Assembly (NCBI RefSeq): GCF_023704175.1
Contig: NZ_CP084530.1
Location: 2,362,501-2,426,500, forward strand
DNA: 64,000 bases
Reading direction: 5' to 3'
Source: Paenibacillus sp. YPG26
GTDB taxonomy: Bacteria > Bacillota > Bacilli > Paenibacillales > Paenibacillaceae
This document shows, piece by piece, positions 8,457 through 17,798 of the stretch. Numbering within the stretch: position 1 is the stretch's first letter; each line of letters opens with the position of its first letter. The translations under genes and the position numbers were made by a program. The notes beneath the pieces are model-generated. The model made no database searches, was not told the DNA's origin, and was given only the letters and a program-made list of their open reading frames with translations.

Positions 8457-8472
8457 GTTTCCTATAGGAAAC
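8457..8472. promoter_or_regulatory. MntR-like operator 2 (perfect palindrome)
   Basis: GTTTCCTATAGGAAAC is a perfect 16-bp palindrome in the leader of the metal-transport operon, about 50 bases after the predicted transcription start. Its half-sites are the same as those of operator 1, so one dimeric repressor probably binds both. MntR is the best candidate because of the gene order that follows. Confidence 0.65.
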
Positions 8473-8544
8473 AAAGATGCCATAGCACAAGAAGCTTGGC
8501 CTTTATTCTCGAATCCTTATACCTTTAAAGGAGTGAAGCATGTA

Positions 8545-9519
8545 ATGAAATTGCATTCAAAATCGAGGCGGGGGAACAAAGCCTTCTCCATTTCAAGTAT
8601 GCTGACTGCTCTTATGTTGATCAGCGCGATTGTTCTCCTTAGTGCCTGCGGGGCCAGCAAGTCCTTGTCCTATCAGGATGGTGGCAAGTTAAGAATCACA
8701 ACGACTACCGGAATGATCACGGATGCTGCCAGAGAGGTTGGAGGCACCCATGTAGAAGTTACCGGGCTCATGTCAGCGGGTGTGGACCCGCATCTCTACA
8801 AGGCATCTCAAGGAGATATCCGCAAGCTGGATGAGGCTGATATTATTTTCTACAACGGATTACATCTGGAAGGCAAGATGAATGAAATCTTCGAGAACAT
8901 GGCCAAGACCAAGACCACAGTAGCCGTCTCCGATTCCATTGAGCGTTCAGCATTACGATCGGGCTCCCTTATGAAAACCGAATATGATCCCCACATTTGG
9001 TTCGATGTGCAGCTGTGGATGAAGGCAACCGAAACGGTGAGAGATACACTCATCAAGCAGGACCCGGCTCATGCCGAAGACTATAAGAGCAATGCCGCAG
9101 CTTATCTCAAGCAGCTGGAACAGCTGCATCAAGAGGTGACGAAGCAGATCCTTACTATTCCGGAAGCCAGCCGGGTGCTGGTTACCGCGCACGATGCATT
9201 CGGTTATTTCGGAGATGCTTATCATCTCAAGGTTATGGGGCTGCAAGGCATAAGCACCGCGTCCGAAGCTGGAACCAAGGATGTAACCGACCTTAGAGAC
9301 TTTCTGGTTAATAACAAAATCAAGGCCGTCTTCATAGAATCCAGTGTACCCCGAAAGGCCATTGATGCCGTTATTCAAGGTGCTAAGGAGAAAGGCCATG
9401 AGATCAAGATCGGCGGAGAGCTCTTCTCCGATGCGATGGGCAAGGAAGGTACACCTGAAGGAACCTACATCGGAATGGTTAGGCATAATGTGAAGACGAT
9501 TGCCGAAGCGCTGAAATAA
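8545..9519 (+). CDS. mntA: Manganese/zinc ABC transporter substrate-binding lipoprotein (TroA/MntA family)
   Basis: Extracellular metal-binding lipoprotein of 324 residues. A signal sequence ends in the lipobox LLSAC, making Cys35 the lipidated residue. The TroA-type metal ligands are visible as H83 (DPHLY), H150 (DPHIWFD), H216 (TAHDAFGYF) and D296 (LFSDAMG); the third ligand is His as in TroA, not Glu as in PsaA. The long helix-linked two-lobe fold is implied by family. The ATG at 8545 follows AAAGGAG and is preferred over upstream in-frame starts that lack a signal peptide. It heads a four-gene operon in the order of Bacillus subtilis mntABCD and is probably repressed by Mn-loaded MntR. 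Zinc transport remains possible. Confidence 0.9.
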   Translation: MKLHSKSRRGNKAFSISSMLTALMLISAIVLLSACGASKSLSYQDGGKLRITTTTGMITDAAREVGGTHVEVTGLMSAGVDPHLYKASQGDIRKLDEADIIFYNGLHLEGKMNEIFENMAKTKTTVAVSDSIERSALRSGSLMKTEYDPHIWFDVQLWMKATETVRDTLIKQDPAHAEDYKSNAAAYLKQLEQLHQEVTKQILTIPEASRVLVTAHDAFGYFGDAYHLKVMGLQGISTASEAGTKDVTDLRDFLVNNKIKAVFIESSVPRKAIDAVIQGAKEKGHEIKIGGELFSDAMGKEGTPEGTYIGMVRHNVKTIAEALK

Positions 9520-9551
9520 GTGAACCTTATATCGAGGGAGAGACTGATCAT

Positions 9552-10310
9552 ATGAAAGAAAGCCCGTTAATCATTCAGAATTTGTCTGTCGCTTATCAGA
9601 AGAAGCCTGTCCTGAGAGATATCAGCTTCGAGGTCCCGGAAGGCCAGTTAATCGGAATTATCGGTCCTAACGGCGCCGGCAAATCAACGCTGATCAAAGC
9701 GGCTCTGGGCCTTCTCCCAAGACTTTCGGGCGAGGTATTGATCTATGGCAAGCCTTATTCCCAGCAGAGACACCAGACAGGTTATGTCCCGCAGCGGGAA
9801 TCCATTGACTGGGACTTCCCCACAAGTGCCCTTGATGTGGTGATGATGGGGAGATATGGTCATTTAGGCTGGTTCAAGCGCCCCGGGCGGGAGGAACGAA
9901 GAATTGCTATGGAGTGCTTGGCCAAGGTAGGCATGACGGAATATGCGGATCGGCAGATCAGCCAGCTGTCGGGTGGACAGCAGCAGCGAATCTTCCTGGC
10001 AAGGGCGTTAGCCCAGGAAGCGAATTTGTATTTCATGGATGAACCGTTCGTGGGTGTGGATGCCGCAACCGAGAAAGCCATTATTACGCTCCTGAATGAG
10101 CTTAAGCAGCAGCGTAAGACCGTGCTGGTTGTACATCATGATCTGAACACAGTGAAGGAATACTTTGACTGGGTGGTGCTGCTGAATGTAAATCTGGTGG
10201 CAGCCGGACCTGTGGAAGAGACGTTCACCGCAGATCTATTGCAGCGTACGTATGGCGGGCGCCTAACTATCCTCGATCAGCATAACCCCTCGCCTTTAAT
10301 TACAAGCTAG
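9552..10310 (+). CDS. mntB: Manganese ABC transporter ATP-binding protein
   Basis: Cytoplasmic ATPase of 252 residues that powers the metal importer. Walker [10 protein letters not shown] is at residues 38-46, the signature LSGGQQQR at 139-146, Walker B LYFMDEP at 159-165 and the H-loop His at 195-196. It follows mntA by 32 bases with a GAGGGAG ribosome site and precedes the two permease genes, so all four should be cotranscribed. Confidence 0.92.
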   Translation: MKESPLIIQNLSVAYQKKPVLRDISFEVPEGQLIGIIGPNGAGKSTLIKAALGLLPRLSGEVLIYGKPYSQQRHQTGYVPQRESIDWDFPTSALDVVMMGRYGHLGWFKRPGREERRIAMECLAKVGMTEYADRQISQLSGGQQQRIFLARALAQEANLYFMDEPFVGVDAATEKAIITLLNELKQQRKTVLVVHHDLNTVKEYFDWVVLLNVNLVAAGPVEETFTADLLQRTYGGRLTILDQHNPSPLITS

Positions 10311-10332
10311 AGAGGAAAGGAGAATATCATCT

Positions 10333-11283
10333 ATGCCTGAATGGATTCGCATATTTCTGGATCCCAATGCCAGGTGGATACTGCTTGGGTGCATGCTGCT
10401 CGGTTTAAGCAGCGGTGTTATCGGCAGCTTCTCCTATCTGCGGAAGCAGTCCCTTATGGGAGATGCCCTATCCCACGCCGCCCTGCCAGGCGTGTGTATC
10501 GCCTTTATGCTCAGCGGCTCCAAATCTATCTTGTTATTTCTAATCGGCGCGGCTGCTGCCGGCTTCTTGGCAACGTTCGGTATTGGTTATATCACACGTC
10601 ATACCCGGATCAAGCAGGACGCGGCCCTAGCTATTGTACTATCCGTCTTCTTCGGATTCGGAACCGTGCTGTTGACCCACATTCAACATAGCGGGAACAG
10701 CAATCAGAGCGGGCTGGATAAATTTCTGTTCGGTCAAGCGGCTTCCATGGTTCAATCTGACGTCATCATTATGGCTCTGATCTCTGTGGTGTTGATAGGA
10801 ATCTGCTGCCTGTTGTACAAAGAATTCAAGCTGCTCAGCTTCGATCCGGGCTTTGCCCGCGGACTCGGTTACCCTGTGGCGTTACTGGACCAACTCATCA
10901 TGTTCCTGATGGTTGTAGCTGTTGTGGTGGGCATTCAAGCTGTAGGTATTGTGCTTATGGCCGCGCTCTTGATTACTCCCGCAGTCTCGGCCAGATATTG
11001 GACAGAGAGGCTGGGAGTCATGGTTATATTGTCTGGACTGTTCGGTGCTCTAAGCGGGCTTGCAGGTACCTATGTCAGCGCGGGCGGCAGCAATCTCCCA
11101 ACGGGTCCCTTAACCGTACTCGCCGCCACTGCTTTGTTCCTGGTCTCCATGGCTTTTGCTCCCAAGCGGGGTCTGGCCTCCAAATTAATCTTGAGGAGAG
11201 CCGCCAGACAGAGTTATCTCCAAGATCAGCTGAAAGTGGCCGCAGCCCTCAAACAAAGTGAAAGGAGGATGCCAAGTGAGTGA
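10333..11283 (+). CDS. mntC: Manganese ABC transporter permease (MntC-like)
   Basis: Membrane permease of the ABC-3 (ZnuB/TroCD) family, 316 residues with about eight or nine hydrophobic segments. Conserved family features are SYLRKQSLMGDALSHAALPG near residues 34-53, where the membrane helix meets the ATPase, and the VGIVLMAALLITPA stretch near 205. Its C-terminal cytoplasmic tail (about 40 residues, basic) is longer than the pore domain needs. It should pair with the next gene product to form the channel. Its last 8 bases overlap the start of the next gene, indicating translational coupling. Confidence 0.9.
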   Translation: MPEWIRIFLDPNARWILLGCMLLGLSSGVIGSFSYLRKQSLMGDALSHAALPGVCIAFMLSGSKSILLFLIGAAAAGFLATFGIGYITRHTRIKQDAALAIVLSVFFGFGTVLLTHIQHSGNSNQSGLDKFLFGQAASMVQSDVIIMALISVVLIGICCLLYKEFKLLSFDPGFARGLGYPVALLDQLIMFLMVVAVVVGIQAVGIVLMAALLITPAVSARYWTERLGVMVILSGLFGALSGLAGTYVSAGGSNLPTGPLTVLAATALFLVSMAFAPKRGLASKLILRRAARQSYLQDQLKVAAALKQSERRMPSE

Positions 11284-12160
11284 CTTCTGGATCATTCTGA
11301 CCGGTGCTCTGGTTGCCAGTACCTGCGGAATTGTGGGCTGCTTCCTTGTCCTTCGCAAAATGGCCATGATTGGCGATGCCATTAGCCATTCGGTACTCCC
11401 CGGGATTGTCCTAGCCTTCCTGATCAGCGGTTCCAGAGATTCTCTCTTCATGCTGCTCGGTGCAGCAGCCTTAGGTCTGGTCACTGTGCTGCTCATTCAA
11501 TTGTTCCACCAAAGCGGCTTACAATCAGATGCAGCCATTGGCGTCGTGTTCACCGCGCTATTTGCGGTAGGCATCATTCTCGTAAGCTTGTACACCCGGG
11601 ACATTGATCTTGATCTGGACTGTGTGCTATATGGAGAGATCGCATATGTCCCTTGGAATACACTGCAAATCGGCGGCATTGATATAGGTCCAAAAGCGGT
11701 ATGGGGCGTAGGCGCGGCACTGGTGCTGAGCATTATCGTTATCTCGGTATTCTACAAGCAGTTCAAGGTCTGCTCCTTCGACCCTGCCTTCGCTGCCGCT
11801 ATCGGAATCCCAATCGCACTCTTCCATTACCTTCTAATGGGTCTGGTATCCGTAAGCACCGTTGCCTCCTTCGAAAGTGTAGGAGCTATCCTCGTGGTCG
11901 GCATGCTGGTCGTTCCGCCCGCTGCTGCCTACCTCATAACCGACAAGCTGAATCATATGATCTTCTACAGCGTGATCATCGGCATATTCAGCTCCATTAC
12001 CGGATACTACCTGGCGCAGTGGCTGGATGCCTCAATTGCCGGATGCATGATCAGTATGGCAGGAATCTTTTTCGTACTCGCCCTGCTCTTCTCCCCCCGT
12101 CATGGTGTCATCATGCGCAAATGGAAACAGCGGCGTATGCTTCTGGAAGCGTCCTCCTGA
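11276..12160 (+). CDS. mntD: Manganese ABC transporter permease (MntD-like)
   Basis: Second ABC-3 family permease of the operon, about 294 residues and eight or more hydrophobic segments. It carries the same VLRKMAMIGDAISHSVLPGI family motif near residues 22-41 and VGAILVVGMLVVPPAAAY near 200-217. I chose the GTG at 11276, seven bases after AAAGGAGG, which overlaps the previous stop by 8 bases (GTGAGTGA); the in-frame ATG at 11258 has no ribosome site. The gene ends only 5 bases from the stop of the convergent next gene, and no terminator is visible between them. Confidence 0.9.
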   Translation: MSDFWIILTGALVASTCGIVGCFLVLRKMAMIGDAISHSVLPGIVLAFLISGSRDSLFMLLGAAALGLVTVLLIQLFHQSGLQSDAAIGVVFTALFAVGIILVSLYTRDIDLDLDCVLYGEIAYVPWNTLQIGGIDIGPKAVWGVGAALVLSIIVISVFYKQFKVCSFDPAFAAAIGIPIALFHYLLMGLVSVSTVASFESVGAILVVGMLVVPPAAAYLITDKLNHMIFYSVIIGIFSSITGYYLAQWLDASIAGCMISMAGIFFVLALLFSPRHGVIMRKWKQRRMLLEASS

Positions 12161-12165
12161 GCCGG

Positions 12166-12588
12166 TCACGTTGAACGGCGGGATCGCATTGCGGGAAGAA
12201 GCGTCGGCTGATCTTCACCCGGTTCAGTGAACTTGCCATATTCGGCCGTATCCATCCCATATATGGCGATTCGGCCTTCTTCGTTGTAATGAATGCCCCA
12301 GCCGTACTTCTTGGGCAGCTGGGAAGCTCTCAGACAGGGATGCGGCTTCCTGAACAGCTCTTCCCAGATCTCATCGGCATGATTAAGGACATAAGCTTCC
12401 TCCAGTTCTTTATGCCGGATATGAATCTCATAGATTAATTCCTTCTCGTTGTATCGATAGGGATTCCCGGACAGGAGATCGAATTCAATTTCGTAAGCCG
12501 TCTTCTTGGCCCTGGAGGATACAGGGATTTTGCTGGCTGTTACAGGACAATCGGGGGCCACTACAATAAATGTATTTGTGTAACTCAT
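12166..12588 (-). CDS. DUF6157-like conserved protein
   Basis: A soluble protein of 140 residues with no signal peptide. The N terminus (NTFIVVAPDCPV) and the PYRYNEKELIYEIHIRH stretch match what I recall of the DUF6157 family, whose function is not known; this assignment is from memory. A GWGIHYNEEGRIAIYGM segment near residues 97-113 is probably the conserved core. The start ATG follows AGGATCGCA. The gene stands alone, convergent with the manganese operon and upstream of the terminator of glgP. Confidence 0.75.
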   Translation of the reverse strand: MSYTNTFIVVAPDCPVTASKIPVSSRAKKTAYEIEFDLLSGNPYRYNEKELIYEIHIRHKELEEAYVLNHADEIWEELFRKPHPCLRASQLPKKYGWGIHYNEEGRIAIYGMDTAEYGKFTEPGEDQPTLLPAMRSRRST

Positions 12589-12660
12589 TGCGATCCTACC
12601 TTTCTCTCAACTTGTCATTACCCATTATATACCATTCGGGATATTTTCTATCAAATGAAA

Positions 12661-12688
12661 AAGAGGGCAGCCCCAAGCTGACCCTCTT
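12661..12688 (-). terminator. Terminator of the glgC-glgD-glgP operon
   Basis: AAGAGGG/CCCTCTT outer stem and CAGC/GCTG inner stem, 13 bases past the glgP stop. On the minus strand it is followed by TTTTTC. Confidence 0.8.
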
Positions 12689-12700
12689 GTTGTATTTGCT

Positions 12701-15148
12701 TTATGAATGTATTGACATCTGCCGAACCGGATTAATTCTCCAGATCTCGCCAGCATACTGTTCAATTGTACAGTCACTCGCAAATTTGCCAGAATGTGCA
12801 ATATTAATAATGGATTTCTTCAGCCATTCCTTCTGATTCCGGTAAGACGAATCAATCTCAAGCTGTGTGCTTGCATAAGGAGCAAAATCCTTGAGTACAA
12901 AGTATTCATCGTTATGATTCAGAATGGAATCGTAGATAATCTCGAACTCATTTGCCGAGGAACAGAAAGGCCCTTCCTGGGTAAGCTGGTCCAGAACCTG
13001 ATGGATGCGCGAATCACTGGCATAGATCCCTTTAGCGTCATAACCGCCGTATTGATAGTAGTCAAATACCTGATCGGATTTGAGGCCAAAAATGAACATG
13101 TTCTCATCACCCAGCATCTCGTGCATCTCTACATTGGCTCCATCCAGAGTCCCGATCGTCAGTGCCCCGTTCATCATGAACTTCATGTTACCTGTACCCG
13201 AAGCTTCCTTGCTTGCGGTTGAGATCTGTTCACTGATATCGGCTGCCGGAATAATCTTCTCGGCTAGTGACACAGAGTAGTTCTCCAGGAATACAACCTT
13301 CAGCTTCTGACTGACAACCGGATCATGATTAATAGTATCAGCTGCAACATTAATCAGCTTGATAATCCGTTTGGCCAAATAGTAGCTTGGGGCTGCCTTC
13401 GCGCCAAAAATAAATGTACGAGGAACGATGTCCAGCCCCGGATTGGCTTTGATCTGATTGTATAAGTGCATAATATGGAGCACATTAAGGAGCTGACGCT
13501 TGTAACCGTGCAGACGTTTGACCTGTACGTCAAAGATTGATGCGGGATCCACAATGACTCCATTCTTCTCCTGAATGTAAGCAGCCAGATTCAGCTTATT
13601 ACGCTGCTTAATGCTGTGTACTCGCTCCTGGAAGCCAGCATCCTCACTAAACTTGATAAGCTCGGTCAGCTTGCGCGGCTCCGTAATCCAATCCGGGCCA
13701 ATCGATTCGGTAATCAGCTCAGCAAGTCCCGGATTGGCATGCATCAGCCAGCGGCGGTGCGTGATTCCGTTCGTCTTGTTGTTGAAGCGATCGGGATACA
13801 GCTCATAGAAAGAGCGCATCTCCCTCTTCTTGAGGATGTCTGTATGAAGCGCAGCAACCCCATTGATGCTGTGGCTTCCCGCAATGGCCAGATGCGCCAT
13901 TCTCACCTGATCCGATCCGATAATCGCGAGGCGATCAATTCTCTCCTGGTCATCCGGGTTCTGCTCATGGAGCATGCCGCAGAAACGTCGGTTGATCTCT
14001 TCAATGATCATGTAGACCCGTGGGAGCAAATCTCTAACCATCCCCGTTGGCCATTTCTCCAGCGCTTCGCTTAGAATCGTATGGTTCGTATAAGATACAG
14101 TTCGCACTGTGATATCCCAGGCCTGTTCCCAGCTATATCCTTTAACATCCACAAGAATACGCATCAGTTCGGGGATAATCAGGGTCGGGTGTGTATCATT
14201 AATGTGAAGGGATACCTTCTCAGGCAGATGATCATAGGAAAGTCCCAGCTTCTCAAAGGTTCTGAGAATGCTCTGCAGACCTGCCGAGCAGAGGAAATAC
14301 TGCTGCTTCAATCTCAGCAGCTTCCCTTCATACTGCGAATCATCCGGATACAGGAATTCCGAGATGGACTCCACCGACCGGTTATAATTCAAGAAGTTAT
14401 AATAATCATAATGCTTGGAGGCCATTCCTTTACTGCTGCTGAGCATGGCCGATTCCGCACTCCAGAGCCGAAGTGTATTCACATGATGATGACCATAACC
14501 AATCACAGGCACATCATAAGGAACAGCCAGGACGGATTCATAATCCTTCGTCTCGAACACCCAACGCCCATTCTCTTCACGTGCCTCGACTTTCCCCCAG
14601 AAGCGAACCTCCACCTTCTTGTCTGCCCGTCTAACTTCCCACTCGTTCCCCTTCTGCAGCCAGTAATCCGGAAGCTCCACCTGGTCGCCATCAATGATCT
14701 TCTGTTCGAACAGACCATATTTATAGCGAATTCCGCAGCCATGACCGGCATACTGCAGCGAAGCGAGTGAATCCATGAAGCAGGCGGCCAGGCGACCGAG
14801 GCCCCCGTTGCCTAGACCTGCATCGGCTTCCTGTTCTTCGATCTCCTCTAGATTCCATCCCAGCTCTTCAAGACCGGTGCGCACGATATCCAGAATACCC
14901 AGATTCAGCAGGTTGTTCCCCAGCAGTCGTCCAATCAGAAATTCCATGGAGAAATAATAGACCTGCTTCTCCCCGCGCTGCTTATATTCCCGGTTCGTAG
15001 CTGCCCAGTCCCGGCCCGCATACTCACGGATCAGCCCACTAAGCACCTTATATACATCGGCACTGGTTGCCTCCTCAAGCGGCGTTCCAAGCTCTCCTAC
15101 CAGACTTTCGCTGAACACTTTCTTGAAGCTTTCCTTATCGGTAAACAA
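12701..15148 (-). CDS. glgP: Glycogen/starch phosphorylase
   Basis: PLP-dependent phosphorylase (GT35) of 815 residues that releases glucose 1-phosphate from the non-reducing ends of glycogen or maltodextrin. The PLP site motif EASGTGNMKF is present, with Lys656 as the Schiff-base lysine, and the N-terminal glycine-rich LGNGGLGRLAACFMDSLAS stretch is intact. Length is normal for bacterial GlgP. The start is a TTG seven bases after AGGAGG. It is the last gene of the glgC-glgD-glgP unit, with a terminator just downstream. It probably works with the pullulanase near 0.5-2.5 kb in glucan breakdown. Confidence 0.96.
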   Translation of the reverse strand: MFTDKESFKKVFSESLVGELGTPLEEATSADVYKVLSGLIREYAGRDWAATNREYKQRGEKQVYYFSMEFLIGRLLGNNLLNLGILDIVRTGLEELGWNLEEIEEQEADAGLGNGGLGRLAACFMDSLASLQYAGHGCGIRYKYGLFEQKIIDGDQVELPDYWLQKGNEWEVRRADKKVEVRFWGKVEAREENGRWVFETKDYESVLAVPYDVPVIGYGHHHVNTLRLWSAESAMLSSSKGMASKHYDYYNFLNYNRSVESISEFLYPDDSQYEGKLLRLKQQYFLCSAGLQSILRTFEKLGLSYDHLPEKVSLHINDTHPTLIIPELMRILVDVKGYSWEQAWDITVRTVSYTNHTILSEALEKWPTGMVRDLLPRVYMIIEEINRRFCGMLHEQNPDDQERIDRLAIIGSDQVRMAHLAIAGSHSINGVAALHTDILKKREMRSFYELYPDRFNNKTNGITHRRWLMHANPGLAELITESIGPDWITEPRKLTELIKFSEDAGFQERVHSIKQRNKLNLAAYIQEKNGVIVDPASIFDVQVKRLHGYKRQLLNVLHIMHLYNQIKANPGLDIVPRTFIFGAKAAPSYYLAKRIIKLINVAADTINHDPVVSQKLKVVFLENYSVSLAEKIIPAADISEQISTASKEASGTGNMKFMMNGALTIGTLDGANVEMHEMLGDENMFIFGLKSDQVFDYYQYGGYDAKGIYASDSRIHQVLDQLTQEGPFCSSANEFEIIYDSILNHNDEYFVLKDFAPYASTQLEIDSSYRNQKEWLKKSIINIAHSGKFASDCTIEQYAGEIWRINPVRQMSIHS

Positions 15149-15182
15149 AATAAATCCTCCTGTCGGGCACTCTAATCGTAGT

Positions 15183-16286
15183 TTAAAGTGTACTGCTCTT
15201 GGCTATGACAAATGGCCGCTTCACATCCCCGACCAGCATACGGTCAGGGGGAAGAACCACATCTTTATCCAGTATCACATTCTCAATAACGGCGTTCTCA
15301 CCGATTACACATTTCTGCATAATGATCGAGTTGGTAATTTTGGCGCCCTTCTGTACCCTTACTCCGCGGAACAGAATGCTGTTCTCCACATTACCGCCAA
15401 TTACGCAGCCATTGGCAACCAGTGAATTGTTGACACTCGCGCTATCGAGATATTTTGTTGGTGCCTCATACTTTATTTTCGTATTTACAGGCCGTTCTTT
15501 GAATAGATTAGTGTAATTTTTTGGACACAGCAGCTCAAGACTGTTCTTATAGTAGCTCTCCACCGAGTTAATAACGGCATGGTATCCTTTATATTCATAG
15601 GCGGCAATTTTCAGGTTATGATGATTTTTTTGGATAGCATCCCGGAAAAAGTAGCTGTCCCCGTGTGCAATACAATGTCTTACCTGCTCCAGGAAGAACT
15701 TCTTCTCCATAATGAACATCTCCATGTAGATGTTGGAATGGTCTTTCTCATGGTGGATGTTGCTGACAAAACCGTCACCGTTAACCTCAAGCCGCAGGCA
15801 AGGATCATGCTCCGGTTCAAGCTGATCTACCTTGGTGTAGATCAGAGTGACATCGGCCCCTTTCTCCTTGTGATAATTAAAAGCATCACAGAAGTCCACC
15901 TTGCTCAGATGCTGGCTTCCGGAATGTAGGATGTATTTAGCCTTGCCGCGGTTGAAGAAATCCAGATTGTTGCGCAGATGCTGTAAATCGCCATGCGAAG
16001 TATCGGAGCTATCGTTCCAGTCAGGCGGGAGTACGAAGAGACCTCCCCTTTTCCGATCCAGATCCCAAGGTCTTCCCTCACCCAAATGGTCCATTAGGGA
16101 GCGGTATTTACGCCTTACGAAGACTGCGATATCTTTCATCTCGGCATTGGCCATATTGGAGAGCACAAAGTCAATCAACCGGTATCTCCCCGCAAAAGGT
16201 ACAGCAGCCCCGCACCGGTAGTAGGTTAACTCATTCAGCAGATCAAGCTCATGATCGAGATTAATAACGCCCATTAAATCGGACAT
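15183..16286 (-). CDS. glgD: Glucose-1-phosphate adenylyltransferase subunit GlgD
   Basis: Regulatory or low-activity subunit of ADP-glucose pyrophosphorylase, 367 residues. It has the nucleotidyltransferase domain in divergent form (AVPFAGRYRLIDFVLSN near residues 29-45) and a C-terminal left-handed beta-helix with hexapeptide repeats (for example VENSILFRGVRVQKGAKITN). The N-terminal GGxGxRL loop of catalytic GlgC is absent, as is normal for GlgD. In Bacillota GlgC and GlgD form a heterotetramer (established). It lies 17 bases after glgC, so the two are coexpressed. Confidence 0.93.
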   Translation of the reverse strand: MSDLMGVINLDHELDLLNELTYYRCGAAVPFAGRYRLIDFVLSNMANAEMKDIAVFVRRKYRSLMDHLGEGRPWDLDRKRGGLFVLPPDWNDSSDTSHGDLQHLRNNLDFFNRGKAKYILHSGSQHLSKVDFCDAFNYHKEKGADVTLIYTKVDQLEPEHDPCLRLEVNGDGFVSNIHHEKDHSNIYMEMFIMEKKFFLEQVRHCIAHGDSYFFRDAIQKNHHNLKIAAYEYKGYHAVINSVESYYKNSLELLCPKNYTNLFKERPVNTKIKYEAPTKYLDSASVNNSLVANGCVIGGNVENSILFRGVRVQKGAKITNSIIMQKCVIGENAVIENVILDKDVVLPPDRMLVGDVKRPFVIAKSSTL

Positions 16287-16303
16287 GGGAACACCGCCTT
16301 TAT

Positions 16304-17479
16304 TTAATTATTGGTCGATACCGAAGCTTCTTGTTCTTGCAGCTCAGAGAGTTCTTCATCCGTAATTAGGAGGATTTCATCTTCATCAGGGCGATCCACG
16401 CCAAGAGCGGTGTTGTCATTGATGACAAGATTCTCACTGACGATCGCTTTATGGATGCGCACATTTTTGCCAATTTTCACATTGGGCATGATCACTGAAT
16501 CCGTAATTACACTGCCTTCACCAACTTCAATTCCATAGAACAGCACGGAATGTTCGATCGTACCATGAACAATACACCCTTCATTAATCACACTGTTGGT
16601 TACAGTAGCCTCAGGTGCGATATACTGGGCAGGCTGATTCGGACTGCGGGTGTAGATCCGCCATGCCGGGTCGTTCAAATCCAGAGGGGGATTATCAGAT
16701 AATAGATCCATATTGCTCTGCCATAAGCTTTGTACGGTACCTACATCCCTCCAATATCCTTCAAATGGATATGCATACAGTACCTTCTGATTGCTCAGCA
16801 TCAGTGGAATAATGTCTTTACCGAAATCAAACGAGGAATCGGGGTTTCGTTCATCCTCATACAAATGCTGCTTGAGCACATCCCATTTAAACAAGTATAT
16901 TCCCATGGAGGCCAGCGTGCTCTTCGGATGCTCGGGCTTCTCCTCAAATTCATAAATGCTTAAGTCCTCATTCGTGTTCAGAATGCCGAACCGGCTTGCT
17001 TCTTCCCGCGTGACGTTAATGACAGAGATTGTACAATCAGCGTTCTTTTCTTTGTGATAATCAAGCATCGCATCATAATCCATTTTATAAATGTGATCCC
17101 CCGAGAGGATCAGAACATGCTCAGGGTCATACTGTTCAATGAACTTCAGATTTCTAAAGATCGCGTCTGCCGTTCCCCGGTACCAGCTGCTGCCGTCCTC
17201 GCGTTCATGCGGGGGAAGCACGAAGACTCCCCCATGCTTACGCTCCATATCCCAGTCACTGCCTACGCCAATATATGAGTGCAGCACTAAAGGTTCATAT
17301 TGAGTCAGGACGCCTACCGTATCGATACCCGAATTCGAACAATTGCTAAGTGGAAAATCAATGATCCGGTATGTACCCCCGAAATATACAGCAGGCTTTG
17401 CCAGATTCTTGGTAAGACCCTTTAGTCTTTTTCCTTGTCCGCCGGCAAGCAGCATCGCAACCACTTCTTTTTTCTTCAT
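16304..17479 (-). CDS. glgC: Glucose-1-phosphate adenylyltransferase, catalytic subunit
   Basis: ADP-glucose pyrophosphorylase of about 391 residues: ATP plus glucose 1-phosphate gives ADP-glucose, the committed step of glycogen synthesis. The catalytic loop [10 protein letters not shown] is at residues 10-19, followed by [23 protein letters not shown]; the sugar-binding [12 protein letters not shown] stretch and the C-terminal beta-helix are also present. I take the ATG at 17479, nine bases after AAGGAGG; a TTG one codon earlier is possible. It starts the glgC-glgD-glgP unit. Glycogen synthase and branching enzyme genes are not in the window. Confidence 0.95.
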   Translation of the reverse strand: MKKKEVVAMLLAGGQGKRLKGLTKNLAKPAVYFGGTYRIIDFPLSNCSNSGIDTVGVLTQYEPLVLHSYIGVGSDWDMERKHGGVFVLPPHEREDGSSWYRGTADAIFRNLKFIEQYDPEHVLILSGDHIYKMDYDAMLDYHKEKNADCTISVINVTREEASRFGILNTNEDLSIYEFEEKPEHPKSTLASMGIYLFKWDVLKQHLYEDERNPDSSFDFGKDIIPLMLSNQKVLYAYPFEGYWRDVGTVQSLWQSNMDLLSDNPPLDLNDPAWRIYTRSPNQPAQYIAPEATVTNSVINEGCIVHGTIEHSVLFYGIEVGEGSVITDSVIMPNVKIGKNVRIHKAIVSENLVINDNTALGVDRPDEDEILLITDEELSELQEQEASVSTNN

Positions 17480-17482
17480 CAA

Positions 17483-17742
17483 GATATTCCTCCTTCACAA
17501 ATGAACATTCCGCTGCCGAATCTAATACAAGCATTAATGAGAATATAAAAAAGATTAATCCGTCTGCTGAACTCTGGAACAGATTAACCTTGTTGACACC
17601 TGCTTACCTGGATAAGCAATAATTGTAGTCACACCATATATTTAAACAGGATTAGGTCCACATAATCCCGCTTGATGTCTTCCCTAATATTATTTATGCC
17701 TGGTGAGTCAACCAAGTAACAGAAGGACTTTTTAAGGTAAAA
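17483..17742. other. Intergenic stretch upstream of glgC
   Basis: About 260 AT-rich bases between the glgC start and the terminator of the lipoprotein gene. It must hold the glgC promoter on the minus strand, but I cannot pick clear -35 and -10 boxes. A TTGACA on the plus strand (17593-17598) has no good -10 partner and no plus-strand gene follows. No cre site, small gene or RNA structure is evident. Confidence 0.5.
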
Positions 17743-17780
17743 AGGCCTTGGGATGATCAACATCATCATACCCAAGGCCT
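17743..17780 (-). terminator. Terminator of the lipoprotein gene
   Basis: AGGCCTTGGG pairs with CCCAAGGCCT around an 18-base loop, 19 bases after the stop codon; the minus-strand tail is TTTTTA. Confidence 0.8.
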
Positions 17781-17798
17781 AATGAACAACTCTGTGAT

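Noticed and set aside
17593..17623. TTGACA on the plus strand upstream of glgC
   Set aside because: No acceptable -10 at 16-18 bases and no plus-strand gene downstream.
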